In this document: positions 14,486 to 22,688 of the stretch, one piece after another
Numbering within the stretch: position 1 is the stretch's first letter
Layout: every line of letters begins with the position of its first letter
The notes under the pieces: generated by a model
The model's input: the letters and a program-made list of their open reading frames with translations, nothing else
What the model was told of the DNA's origin: nothing
Database searches by the model: none
From: Candidatus Moraniibacteriota bacterium
Lineage (GTDB): Bacteria; Patescibacteriota; Minisyncoccia; Moranbacterales; GCA-2747515
Direction of reading: 5' to 3'
DNA length: 32,215 nt
NCBI GenBank assembly: GCA_020428995.1
Contig: JAGQLW010000011.1
Coordinates: 1 to 32,215, forward strand
Position numbers and translations under genes: made by a program

Positions 14486-16117
14486 ATGATGGAAGAAAAA
14501 AAGGAAGGATTGCATGCTGTGGTGTGTGATTTGGACGGGGTAGTGACAGATACAGCAGTCATTCATGCAAAAGCATGGAAGATTGTTTTTGACGAGATGT
14601 TGGAAAAGGTGTCAAAAGAAAAAGGAGAGACATGCGAACCGTTCAGTGAGAAAGACTATCGTGCATATGTCGACGGAAGACCGCGACTGGATGGTATACG
14701 AAGTTTTTTGTCCGCACGTAAAATCACATTACCAGAAGGAGAACTTGGAGATGATGTGGAAAAACTTGAGACAATCATGGCAATCGGAAACAAAAAAAAT
14801 AAGATATTTCGTGAGATTCTCGATAAAGAGGGTCCAACAGTATTTACCGAAGCCGTAGATTTTATCAAGAAAATGAAAAGTATGGGAGTGCGTGTCGCAG
14901 TAGCGTCATCATCAAAAAACTGTGGCCCCATTTTGGAAGCAGCAGGATTGGGTGATTTGTTTGAAGTGATGATCGACGGTATTGTTTCACAAGAACGTGG
15001 CTTGAATAGAAAACCAGAGCCAGATATTTTTATAGAAGCTGTGAAAGAGTTAAAGACAACACCAGAACGAAGTGCTATCTTGGAAGATGCAACCGTGGGA
15101 GTTGAAGCGGGGAGGAATGGTGGTTTTGCACTGGTTGTGGGTGTGGCACGAAAAGATGACAAGGAAGAGTTGTTTGCTTCCGGTGCAGATGTTTGCGTGT
15201 CACAAGTGGATCAGTTGTCAAAAGAATGGATTGAAAAATGGATGCAGAACGTAACTCCAGCACCATTGTTTGATGCGTGGGACAACACGGGTGTGGTGCT
15301 CAAACGACTTGACGGTGCAACAGAAGAGATGATTGCAATCAACCCACATCTAAAGAAAACACCCAAAGAAATATTTTCAGAAAAAGAAAAGATTGTATTC
15401 TTCTTGGACTATGATGGGACACTCACGCCAATTGTGGACAGGCCAGAAATGGCGAAGTTATCGGAAAAAATGTATAGAACACTGCTTGAGATAAAAGAGA
15501 ACTACACCATTGCTATTGTCAGTGGACGCATGCGATCAGATGTGGAAAGTTTGGTAAACATTCAGGACATTGTGTATGCCGGCAGTCACGGGTTCGATAT
15601 TCATGGGCCACAGCTGTCGTTGATTGAACCGCATGCAGAAAAGACGATTCCAGAAGTGGAAAAGGTGATTGCGCAGATGGTAGAAAAAGTGGGAGACATT
15701 GAAGGGGTAATCATTGAACGAAAGAAGTTTAGTGTCGGTGTGCACTATCGATTGGTGAAAGATCAAGAAGATGTGAAGAAAATCAAGAGAGTTGTGGATG
15801 AGGCTGTGGAAGGTAGTGAGAATTTGCGACTACTATCCGGAAAAATGGTGTTTGAGATACTTCCAGCATTTGCGTGGAACAAAGGTTTTGCTGTGCGTTG
15901 GGTCATGAACGCTCTCAATATTTCATGGGACGATACGACGGTGGTATATGTGGGCGACGACACAACAGATGAAGACGCATTGCGTGTTGTGCGAACACGC
16001 GGAGTGGGAATACGTGTAACAGATCAAGATGGGGCATCATCCGCAGATTTTTCATTAAAAAGTCCATACGAAGCAGAGCAATTTTTGAAAAAAATGCTTG
16101 AACAAAAAAACAAATAG
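14486..16117 (+). CDS. Fusion: beta-phosphoglucomutase-like HAD domain + trehalose-6-phosphate phosphatase
   Basis: The 543-aa protein joins two HAD enzymes. Residues about 9-250 are beta-phosphoglucomutase-like: Asp15/Asp17 in CDLDGVVTDTAVIHAKAWK, the spelling typical of beta-PGM, and later VASSSKN, RKPEPDIF and EDATVGVEAG. A linker (about 255-300) leads to a trehalose-6-phosphate phosphatase (OtsB) domain, with Asp308/Asp310 in FLDYDGTLTPI, IVSGR, GSHGFDIHGP and VGDDTTDEDA. The first domain would convert beta-glucose 1-phosphate to glucose 6-phosphate. The second would dephosphorylate trehalose 6-phosphate to trehalose. The next gene is a GH65 enzyme that can produce beta-glucose 1-phosphate. 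From memory, M. tuberculosis OtsB1 (Rv2006) carries all three domains in one chain. No trehalose-6-phosphate synthase is in the window. Confidence 0.9.
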   Translation: MMEEKKEGLHAVVCDLDGVVTDTAVIHAKAWKIVFDEMLEKVSKEKGETCEPFSEKDYRAYVDGRPRLDGIRSFLSARKITLPEGELGDDVEKLETIMAIGNKKNKIFREILDKEGPTVFTEAVDFIKKMKSMGVRVAVASSSKNCGPILEAAGLGDLFEVMIDGIVSQERGLNRKPEPDIFIEAVKELKTTPERSAILEDATVGVEAGRNGGFALVVGVARKDDKEELFASGADVCVSQVDQLSKEWIEKWMQNVTPAPLFDAWDNTGVVLKRLDGATEEMIAINPHLKKTPKEIFSEKEKIVFFLDYDGTLTPIVDRPEMAKLSEKMYRTLLEIKENYTIAIVSGRMRSDVESLVNIQDIVYAGSHGFDIHGPQLSLIEPHAEKTIPEVEKVIAQMVEKVGDIEGVIIERKKFSVGVHYRLVKDQEDVKKIKRVVDEAVEGSENLRLLSGKMVFEILPAFAWNKGFAVRWVMNALNISWDDTTVVYVGDDTTDEDALRVVRTRGVGIRVTDQDGASSADFSLKSPYEAEQFLKKMLEQKNK

Positions 16118-16154
16118 TAAAAAATAAGGGGATATAATCAGGGATACAAAGACA

Positions 16155-18575
16155 ATGGATTATCAATCACCGTGGACATTTGTCTACAAAAAATTCATCG
16201 AGAAAGAGCAGAAATTACGCGAAACACTATTCACCGTTGGAAATGGATATTTTGGAACACGTGGAGCAGAATATGAAGTGAAAGACTCAGAAGCACATTA
16301 TCCCGGAACATATATTGCAGGAGTATATAACAAAGTACCAACAGAAATTTCCGGAAAAACAATCTATAACGAAGATATTGTAAACTGTCCAAACTGGCTG
16401 TTCACGACATTCAAGATTGATGACGAAGAGTGGTTCACGCCATCAAAAGAAAATCTTGTGACATACGAGAATCGCCTAGACATGCAGAAAGGAACTTTGA
16501 AAAGAATAATTATTTGCAAGGATGAGCAAGGACGACGTACGCGTATTGAAGCAGCGCGCGCGTCAGATATGAACAATCCTCACCGTGCAATTCTCTCATA
16601 TGCGGTAACACCAGAAAACTATCAAGCAAAGATAACCATGCGCACAATGCTTGATGGAGACATAAAGAATAACAATGTTGCTAGGTACAAAGATCTGACA
16701 AGTCAACATCTGCATAAACATCAGACAGCGCTGATAAACAAAAACACACTAGTGTTTGACGTGGAGACAACAGTGTCAGAAATTCAGATTTCACAGGTGC
16801 TTACGGCACGATTTTTTCATGGAACAAAAGAAAGTTCGACAGAACCAAAACAGTGTGTAGAAAACGAAGGCAAGATGGTTGGATTTGAACATGATGCACA
16901 AATCAAAGAAGGACAAACAATATCTGTGGAAAAAATTATCATCACAGCAACATCGCGGGACAAGGAGAATGGTGGGCACAGGGATTTTGCAATACGTGAA
17001 GCAAAAAAAACACTGCGCGCACGTGATTACTTCAAAAAACAAGAAAAAAAATGGCAAGAATTATGGGATAAGTTCGATGTAGAATTACACGGTGTAAGAA
17101 ATTATCAAAAAATATTACGCCTGCACATTTTTCATCTGATCCAGACAGCAAGCGAACACAACAAGAAACTCGACGTGGGTTTCCCAGCACGCGGACTCCA
17201 TGGAGAAGCCTGTCGCGGACATATATTTTGGGATGAGTTGTTTGCATTTCAGATCTATGATTTGCACATGCCAGAAGTTTCCCAAGCGTTATTGCTCTAT
17301 CGTTATCGAAGGTTGGCGAAGGCAAGAAAGTATGCGCAAGAAAATGGATATGACGGGGCAATGTTTCCATGGCAAAGTGGCTCCAGTGGTGTGGAAGAAA
17401 CACAAGTTTTGCGCTTAAACCAACTGTCAGGAAAATGGGGGCCAGACGAAAGTGCGAGACAGCGACACGTATCTTTTGCGATTGCTCTAAACACGTGGCA
17501 GTACTATAACAGGAGTGCAGATAAAAAATTTCTTATCAACCACGGGGCGGAACTATTTTTGTCTATTGCCGACTTTGTTGCAAGTCTTGGTGAATGGTCT
17601 GAAGAAGATGAGCGATATCACACCCATGGTCTGATGGGGCCAGATGAATTTCATGAGCGTATCCCGGGGTCTGATCAGGATGGTTTTACAGATAATGCCT
17701 ACAGTAATATTATGATTGCCTGGATTCTGAGGCGAGCAAAAGACGTTTTGGAGATATTGCCAGAAAAAGAGCGCCGACGAATTTTGCGTTCGTTGAAAAT
17801 CAGTAAAAGTGATTGTGACATGTGGGATGACATTGCTACAGGCCTAACTCTCAACATGAACAAAGAAGGTGTCATTGAACAGTTCCAAGGATATTTTTCT
17901 CTCAAAGAACTGGACTGGAAGGCATACAAGAAAAAGTATGGGAACATTGAACGACTGGATCGTATTTTGAAGGCAGAGAAGAAGTTCCCGAATGAGTACA
18001 AGGTTGCCAAACAGGCAGATGTTTTGATGGCATTTTACGCACTGTCACAAGACGCAATCCAAGAAACCATTGAAGGAATGGGGTATTCATATTCAGAGGA
18101 GCTTCTGGAGAAGAACTATGATTATTACGTTCAAAGGACATCGCACGGGTCGACGTTGAGCAAAGTTGTGCATTGTTACCTCGCACAGAAGCTTAAGCGT
18201 GAGAAAGAGGTATGGCAATGGTATGGAGCGGTAATTAAATCAGACATTGAAGACACTCAAGGGGGGACAACGCCAGAAGGAATCCACACGGGAGTGATGG
18301 GTGGATCAGTGGATATCATTGTGCGTGGGTTTGCAGGAATCGGGATTTACAACGACTATGTCGAGGTAGAGCCACACTTACCAAAAGCAATTGATCGTCT
18401 GCGATTCAAGTTACTCATTCGAAAAACATGGATCACGTTTGAGATTACCAAGAAAAGCATTGCCATAGAACCACAGGGAAAGAAGGGGCAAAAATTTCCA
18501 ATGCACGTAAAGATTAATGGAAATTATCACGCAATTGAATGTGGGACGAAGAAACGCTTTATGGTGAAAAAATAG
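16155..18575 (+). CDS. Glycoside hydrolase family 65 phosphorylase (trehalose/kojibiose/maltose type)
   Basis: This is an 806-aa GH65 protein, typical in length. It has the N-terminal beta-sandwich (LRETLFTVGNGYFGTRGA is the hallmark opening) and an (alpha/alpha)6 barrel with HGEACRGHIFWDELFA. The catalytic acid is Glu498 in GPDEFHE, followed by NAYSNIM. HGSTLSKVVH matches the phosphate-binding strip of GH65 phosphorylases and argues against a plain hydrolase. The product of such inverting phosphorolysis is beta-glucose 1-phosphate plus glucose. The neighbouring fusion supplies a beta-phosphoglucomutase domain to use it. Which disaccharide is cleaved is not readable, but the linked OtsB domain makes trehalose the leading candidate. 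A TATAAT at 16133-16138 lacks a proper -35. A bidirectional terminator follows. Confidence 0.92.
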   Translation: MDYQSPWTFVYKKFIEKEQKLRETLFTVGNGYFGTRGAEYEVKDSEAHYPGTYIAGVYNKVPTEISGKTIYNEDIVNCPNWLFTTFKIDDEEWFTPSKENLVTYENRLDMQKGTLKRIIICKDEQGRRTRIEAARASDMNNPHRAILSYAVTPENYQAKITMRTMLDGDIKNNNVARYKDLTSQHLHKHQTALINKNTLVFDVETTVSEIQISQVLTARFFHGTKESSTEPKQCVENEGKMVGFEHDAQIKEGQTISVEKIIITATSRDKENGGHRDFAIREAKKTLRARDYFKKQEKKWQELWDKFDVELHGVRNYQKILRLHIFHLIQTASEHNKKLDVGFPARGLHGEACRGHIFWDELFAFQIYDLHMPEVSQALLLYRYRRLAKARKYAQENGYDGAMFPWQSGSSGVEETQVLRLNQLSGKWGPDESARQRHVSFAIALNTWQYYNRSADKKFLINHGAELFLSIADFVASLGEWSEEDERYHTHGLMGPDEFHERIPGSDQDGFTDNAYSNIMIAWILRRAKDVLEILPEKERRRILRSLKISKSDCDMWDDIATGLTLNMNKEGVIEQFQGYFSLKELDWKAYKKKYGNIERLDRILKAEKKFPNEYKVAKQADVLMAFYALSQDAIQETIEGMGYSYSEELLEKNYDYYVQRTSHGSTLSKVVHCYLAQKLKREKEVWQWYGAVIKSDIEDTQGGTTPEGIHTGVMGGSVDIIVRGFAGIGIYNDYVEVEPHLPKAIDRLRFKLLIRKTWITFEITKKSIAIEPQGKKGQKFPMHVKINGNYHAIECGTKKRFMVKK

Positions 18576-18711
18576 AAATGACAAGGACTTATGCCTTTGG
18601 CACATTTCTATGTTAAAATCTCGAAAAATCGACGTCATGTTGTGCATACGTCTTATGATTTTTCTTGATTTTGTCTTGAACTGCGCTCAAACGCAAAAAT
18701 CCTAAAAAAAC

Positions 18712-18746
18712 AAAAAAAGCGGGTCAGAAAAATGACTCGCTTTTTT
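18712..18746. terminator. Bidirectional terminator between convergent genes
   Basis: AGCGGGTCA (18718-18726) pairs with TGACTCGCT (18733-18741) with one G-T wobble. A-run 18712-18718 and T-run 18741-18746 give a U-tract on both strands. It separates the GH65 gene (+) from hisS (-). Confidence 0.9.
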
Positions 18747-18777
18747 CATTCGTGCAGATTCTGTAAGAAAAAAAAGA

Positions 18778-20058
18778 TCAGAAAGGAATGTTATGCTCAA
18801 GAGACGAGCCATCCTCGAGTTTCTTTTCAACATAAATCTTTTTTGCAATTTCATTCTCGCCAAAAAGAATAACAAATCTGGCATCGCGCTTGTCTGCCCA
18901 TGAAAGAGCTTTGGACAATGATTGTTCCTGGAAGCCAATAACAATATTCATGTTCTGTTCCTTGCGAAGAAAGGAAACAAGTTTTTGGAGAGTCTCAGCA
19001 TGCTTCCAAGACAAAAGTGGTGCGTAATAAAGTGGTGGAACGTTGGAAGTGACCTGATCAAGCAGTCCCCATGATTCCAAAAACAAACGAAGCGTTTCGT
19101 CTCCAGGAGCTGCGCCAACAGCAGGAAAGTCAACACCAAACAGACCGCCAAGACCATTGTACCGCCCGCCACCAAAAAGGGATCTGTTGTTGTCAGGGCG
19201 CAGGTCAAACACTTCAAAAACAACACCATCGTAATAATCAAAACCACGGATCACATCCGGCGCAAAAACAATTTCCTTGCCATATCCCAACGTGCGCAAC
19301 TGTTCCAACAAAGAAGATATTTCCAAAAAGGCAGGATCTTGAGAAAGAGTCGGAAAAGCATTAACAAAATCTTTCTCATCTGTGAGCGAGAGAAATTTTT
19401 GAAGCATACCAGCTTGTTCTTGAGAAAGACCAATTTCTGAGAGTTGTTGTACAAAAGATTCTTCAGATAATTTTGCAAACTTATCCAAGACACGAACAAC
19501 AGCCTGTGTGTGTTCGGGCAAGATGCCAACATGAGACAAAACTGCATCAATCAATCGACGGTTGTTAATTTTTACAACAAAAGAATTTTCCGGTGGAGAA
19601 AACGCACGCATGATTTCCAAAGACACAAGAACAACTTCCAAATCAGCTTCTGCAGCATCAGAGCCAAAGAGGTCATAATTCAACTGCCAAAATTCACGGT
19701 TGCGACCGCGCTGTGGGCGTTGGTTGCGGAAAAAGTTTGCAATGGAAAAGAGTCGGATTGGTTTTTGTTCAGTCGCATATGAAGACGACACCATGCGCGA
19801 AACACTCGGTGTCATTTCGGGACGGATGGCAAGTTCACGCCCACCACGATCAACAAATGTGGTCAGTTCCAACCCACCAATTTCGTCCCCAGATTTTGCG
19901 CGATAAAGATCCGCTGACTCAACAATTGGTGTAAGATATTCTTGATAACCAAACGATGTGCACACTTGTCGCCATGTATCAAAGATATATTTGCGGATTG
20001 CGAACTCCTCAGGCGTCCAGTCACGTGTTCCTTTGGGAGGTATTTGAGAAAGAGACAT
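18778..20058 (-). CDS. hisS: Histidyl-tRNA synthetase
   Basis: Class II synthetase charging tRNA-His, 426 aa. It begins with the family opening IPPKGTRDWTPEEFAIR. Motif 1 proline lies in YLTPIVESADLY. Motif 2 is the FRNQRPQRGRNREFWQ arginine loop. The histidine-specific signature I is in RGFDYYDGVVFEVF, followed by GGGRYNGLGGLFG (motif 3 region supplied by DETLRLFLE). The C-terminal anticodon-binding domain is present (VIGFQEQSLSKALSWADKRDARF). Its tRNA, tRNA-His, is 6 kb away. In this subclass of HisRS, recognition relies on G(-1):C73, which that tRNA encodes. The gene has its own weak promoter upstream and ends at the shared terminator. Confidence 0.95.
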   Translation of the reverse strand: MSLSQIPPKGTRDWTPEEFAIRKYIFDTWRQVCTSFGYQEYLTPIVESADLYRAKSGDEIGGLELTTFVDRGGRELAIRPEMTPSVSRMVSSSYATEQKPIRLFSIANFFRNQRPQRGRNREFWQLNYDLFGSDAAEADLEVVLVSLEIMRAFSPPENSFVVKINNRRLIDAVLSHVGILPEHTQAVVRVLDKFAKLSEESFVQQLSEIGLSQEQAGMLQKFLSLTDEKDFVNAFPTLSQDPAFLEISSLLEQLRTLGYGKEIVFAPDVIRGFDYYDGVVFEVFDLRPDNNRSLFGGGRYNGLGGLFGVDFPAVGAAPGDETLRLFLESWGLLDQVTSNVPPLYYAPLLSWKHAETLQKLVSFLRKEQNMNIVIGFQEQSLSKALSWADKRDARFVILFGENEIAKKIYVEKKLEDGSSLEHNIPF

Positions 20059-20092
20059 AAGAATTCAATTTATAGAGTAAGTTTCTATAAAA

Positions 20093-20122
20093 ATCATAGC
20101 AGGAAAGCGGAAAGAAGAGCAA
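20093..20122 (-). promoter_or_regulatory. Candidate hisS promoter
   Basis: On the minus strand there is TTGCTC (20122-20117), an 18-base spacer and TATGAT (20098-20093). The predicted transcript start is about 28 bases before the hisS ATG. The -35 matches consensus at only three positions, so this is tentative. Confidence 0.4.
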
Positions 20123-20409
20123 ACAAATGCTAAAATGTAAGAAATATGGAGTATTGTTGTGATGGTTGCAGAAATAAATAGTAAGGCAGTCATAGAGTAA
20201 AGAATGATTAAACAAAACCGGGGAATAAGATGCTAAATTTAACGAAAAACCTCAAAATAATTTTGAGTGGTTTTGTTATGACTTAGTTCTCAGAATCTAA
20301 CGCAACAACGCTGGAGATGCTTAAATTTTGTAAAAGGCAACCCTCTTGCTGTGACTATGTTGTGTCTGTTGTACTTTTTTTTGTTGATGAAAAAGTGATT
20401 TGCGAAATC
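20123..20409. other. Non-coding stretch with one hairpin
   Basis: No gene is supported. An AT-rich hairpin is visible at about 20245-20274: AAAACC plus TCAAAA pair with TTTTGA and GGTTTT, with a two-base bulge, and flanking TTTTG. It could act as a terminator for + strand noise or as an RNA element. The rest shows no recognisable RNA gene. Confidence 0.35.
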
Positions 20410-20439
20410 AAAAAAAGACCTCTTTTAATAAGAAGAGGT
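20410..20439 (-). terminator. Terminator for the 20503-20973 gene
   Basis: ACCTCTT (20418-20424) and AAGAGGT (20433-20439) form a perfect 7-bp stem. On the minus strand the stem is followed by C and seven T residues (20416-20410). It lies about 65 bases after the stop of the small hypothetical gene and supports that gene being transcribed. Confidence 0.8.
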
Positions 20440-20502
20440 ATTTTGATACTGTTACCACAGGAGGGGGTCACGTCTCCGTCAAAGATTTTGGAAAAAAATA
20501 AG

Positions 20503-20973
20503 CTAATATCCTTTCGGTAGGGAAATTTTTTTACCAAGAACATGAAATGGGCGGGAAGTGATTCTGTCAACAACAGAACGCACAAAGGCATCGAAACTGT
20601 CCATGTCAACATTATCACGAATCATTCGAGTGCGGACATGGTCCAAAGTGCGCGTAAAATCATTGTGATATTTTTGGTTGAGATCTTTCCAGTGAATGTC
20701 GTTCAAGCATTGTGAATAGATAGTAGAAAAAGGAAGCTCATTCACGAGCATGAGAAAAGAAATCGCTGGGTACCCAAGGTATCCAACATAATACGAAGCA
20801 TTATCATTGCACATGATTGCGTGAGATTTTTTATCCCACACAACAGTATAAAATTTTTTTCGACTAGAAGAATATACTTTTCATAAAGATTTCGAAACAA
20901 CATCAACACGACCATCAGCAACAGATCCTAATGCTTCATACACCTTTATGGTTGGAGGTGTTTGCCAGACCAT
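20503..20973 (-). pseudogene. Hypothetical protein gene interrupted by an in-frame TGA
   Basis: Reading from ATG 20973 gives 30 codons (MVWQTPPTIKVYEALGSVAD... ending SKSL), a TGA at 20883-20881, and then 125 more open codons in the same frame (KVYSSSRKKFYTVVWDKKSH...) to TAG at 20503. Without the TGA the protein would be 156 aa. The segment after the TGA looks compositionally like real protein and contains ASYYVGYLGYPAISFLML and a helical C-terminal half. The gene lies just after tRNA-Arg and has a terminator downstream. TGA is a normal stop elsewhere here, so a nonsense mutation (for example of TGG) is the simplest explanation. Restart at GTG 20841 would give a 112-aa remnant. Function unknown. 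Confidence 0.65.
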
Positions 20974-20997
20974 AAAAAGTTACGATAAAAAATATTG

Positions 20998-21069
20998 TGC
21001 CCCCGGAGAGAATTGAACTCCCATTAAAGGCTTAGAAGTCCCTTGTTCTATCCATTGAACTACGGGGGC
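20998..21069 (-). tRNA. tRNA-Arg (anticodon TCT)
   Basis: On the minus strand the acceptor stem is GCCCCCG/CGGGGGC, the D arm GTTC/GAAC, the anticodon loop CTTCTAA (TCT at 34-36) and the T arm GGGAG-TTCAATT-CTCTC. Discriminator is A and CCA is not encoded. The anticodon stem has an unusual A31/G39 mismatch next to the loop. It reads AGA and AGG codons. Confidence 0.93.
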
Positions 21070-21094
21070 AGAGTGTTGTTGGTGACTGAATCTT

Positions 21095-21123
21095 AACCAA
21101 AGATCAAGAAAACCAAAGATCAA
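21095..21123. repeat. 13-bp direct repeat between two tRNA genes
   Basis: AACCAAAGATCAA occurs at 21095-21107 and again at 21111-21123, in the spacer between tRNA-Lys and tRNA-Arg. It is probably a local slippage duplication. No function is evident. Confidence 0.6.
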
Positions 21124-21143
21124 AAGAGTCAGAAAAATCACTG

Positions 21144-21216
21144 TGCGCGCGGAGGGAATCGAACCCCCAACCGTTAGCTTAAGAGGCTACTGCTCTGCCG
21201 ATTGAGCTACGCGCGC
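21144..21216 (-). tRNA. tRNA-Lys (anticodon CTT)
   Basis: On the minus strand the acceptor stem is GCGCGCG/CGCGCGC, the D arm GCTC/GAGC, the anticodon loop CTCTTAA (CTT at 34-36) and the T arm GGGGG-TTCGATT-CCCTC with one G-T pair. Discriminator is A and CCA is not encoded. Positions 27 and 43 (G and A) do not pair. Confidence 0.93.
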
Positions 21217-21288
21217 AAAAAAAACGAAACACAAGTATCCTATCAAATAATCATGATGTCGTCAAAGGAAAAAATAACAGGTGAAAAA

Positions 21289-22587
21289 TTATAGACCGTT
21301 TCCTCGCTTATATTCTTGCCACTCACGATCAGACCAACCTTTTGGTTTCTCAGTAAGCTTGGCGACATCCTCAGGCTTGGGATATAAATCTGGTGAACGA
21401 TAGTAACTACGAAAAATATCTTCACGAACAGTTCCGTCAGCAGAAGTGACTGTCTGAGTAAATGTTGTCTTGAGAGACCCATCATCACCACGATCGGTGA
21501 TGTGTGGACCATCCATAGCAACAGAACGCCCATCGCTAGTCCCATAGAAACGAACAATCAATTCTGTTCCTTCAACAGCAAGCTGAATCAAGATGTGTCC
21601 AGGAGTGTTGTTCACGAAACGCAAGTCAGGACGAGGAACATAAATCGTAGCATCAAAACCAACAGGCGCATAATATTTTACAGGATAAGAATGGTTGCGA
21701 CGAGCAGTGATTTCCAGACCACTAAAAATTGCAGCACGAAACAATGTTGTGGAAACCTGACATATACCACCACCAAATTCTGGCTCAGTGCGATTGTTGC
21801 GAATGACAAGCTCTTCTTTGTATCCGTGGTCGCCATCAACCGGCCCAAGAAGATCGACAAAGGATAGTTCTTCACCAGGTGCAAGGAGTTGTCCATGAAA
21901 ACGACTTGCAGCTGTTTTGATATTGTAAATACGATCAGAAGAAGATCCAGAAAAATTAGAACGACCTTCGCCAACAACATCTGTGATACCAAGAGTTGAA
22001 ATGTTGTGAGAGTCGACAGTGGGGGCAACGATTTCGATGGCCATAGAGACAGCTCCGGGAGAAGCAAGAAAATTGGCAGAAGAACTCTCAGAAAGAAACG
22101 TAACAATGCGGTCAGCTGTTTCTGAAATATTCAAATTGACACCATCCTTACTTGAAGAAAGAACAGAGAGTTGCCCGTCACGCATTTCAAAAGTGGCATT
22201 GACAGGTTCTTTGTGGACAAATCGAGCAGTGTCTTGGAGGTATTCTGAAACGCGAGAACGATCAACAGTTAAATGTGTCTCAACCATGGTGTGTTCACGC
22301 AATCGGGAAGTCAGAAGGAATTGACACAAATCATCACCAGGAAAGGTGCATGCATGATAATTCTCAATCTCAGAATAGTATGATGGTTCACCAAGGAAAA
22401 GACGTGAGGAAAAAGTGAGCCAAGTGGAAGCTTCTTGCCGAACGACAGGTTCAGAGTAGTCTGAACCACCTTCCAACACAAACAATACATCCTCTGATGA
22501 GGATCTATCAGATGCAAAAACAATGGCAGGAGACAAAACAAAGGTCAAGAAAATGGGTAGTATAAAAGATGGGAAAAAGCGAGGCAT
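21289..22587 (-). CDS. VanW-family secreted protein
   Basis: The chosen start (ATG 22587) gives 432 aa, beginning with a Sec-type signal peptide: MPRFF, a hydrophobic core, and a VFA-SD cleavage-like site near residue 25. A longer start (ATG 22614) is possible. The TTG at 22662 is rejected because it lies inside a terminator hairpin. The middle of the protein is a repeat-like extracellular region resembling the peptidoglycan-binding-like domains that usually precede VanW. The C-terminal half holds the VanW domain: RFHGQLLAPGEELSF, GGGICQVSTTLFRAA and HSYPVKYY. VanW proteins are linked to cell envelope processes, but the biochemical role is unknown. It stands alone, before two tRNA genes. Confidence 0.88.
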   Translation of the reverse strand: MPRFFPSFILPIFLTFVLSPAIVFASDRSSSEDVLFVLEGGSDYSEPVVRQEASTWLTFSSRLFLGEPSYYSEIENYHACTFPGDDLCQFLLTSRLREHTMVETHLTVDRSRVSEYLQDTARFVHKEPVNATFEMRDGQLSVLSSSKDGVNLNISETADRIVTFLSESSSANFLASPGAVSMAIEIVAPTVDSHNISTLGITDVVGEGRSNFSGSSSDRIYNIKTAASRFHGQLLAPGEELSFVDLLGPVDGDHGYKEELVIRNNRTEPEFGGGICQVSTTLFRAAIFSGLEITARRNHSYPVKYYAPVGFDATIYVPRPDLRFVNNTPGHILIQLAVEGTELIVRFYGTSDGRSVAMDGPHITDRGDDGSLKTTFTQTVTSADGTVREDIFRSYYRSPDLYPKPEDVAKLTEKPKGWSDREWQEYKRGNGL

Positions 22588-22620
22588 AAGAAATCTGATC
22601 GCAAAAGAGATCATTAAATA

Positions 22621-22650
22621 AGAAAAGAAAGCCGTTGCTCCAGCAACGGC
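22621..22650 (-). terminator. Terminator after hsp20
   Basis: GCCGTTGCT (22631-22639) and AGCAACGGC (22642-22650) are perfect inverted repeats. On the minus strand they are followed by TTTCTTTTCT. The position 39 bases after the Hsp20 stop fits. It also shows that VanW translation must start below 22621. Confidence 0.85.
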
Positions 22651-22688
22651 CAACAGACACAAAAAGATTTGCTGAAAAAAAACAATAC

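Noticed and set aside
16133-16138. TATAAT upstream of the GH65 gene as a promoter
   Set aside because: No -35-like hexamer exists at 15-19 bases. The nearest candidate, TTGAAC at 16098-16103, is 29 bases away.
20317-20520. 67-codon + strand frame
   Set aside because: It covers the minus-strand terminator and the end of the opposing hypothetical gene, and has no protein-like character.
20881-20883. Alternative genetic code with UGA as Gly or Trp
   Set aside because: UGA ends the TVP38 protein, the HAD phosphatase, the PrsW-like protein and the sigma factor at natural positions, and Trp is encoded by TGG throughout.
22588-22662. Longer VanW start at TTG 22662
   Set aside because: That start lies upstream of the hsp20 terminator hairpin, and translating the hairpin gives a second artificial hydrophobic stretch. 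ATG 22587 yields a clean signal peptide.
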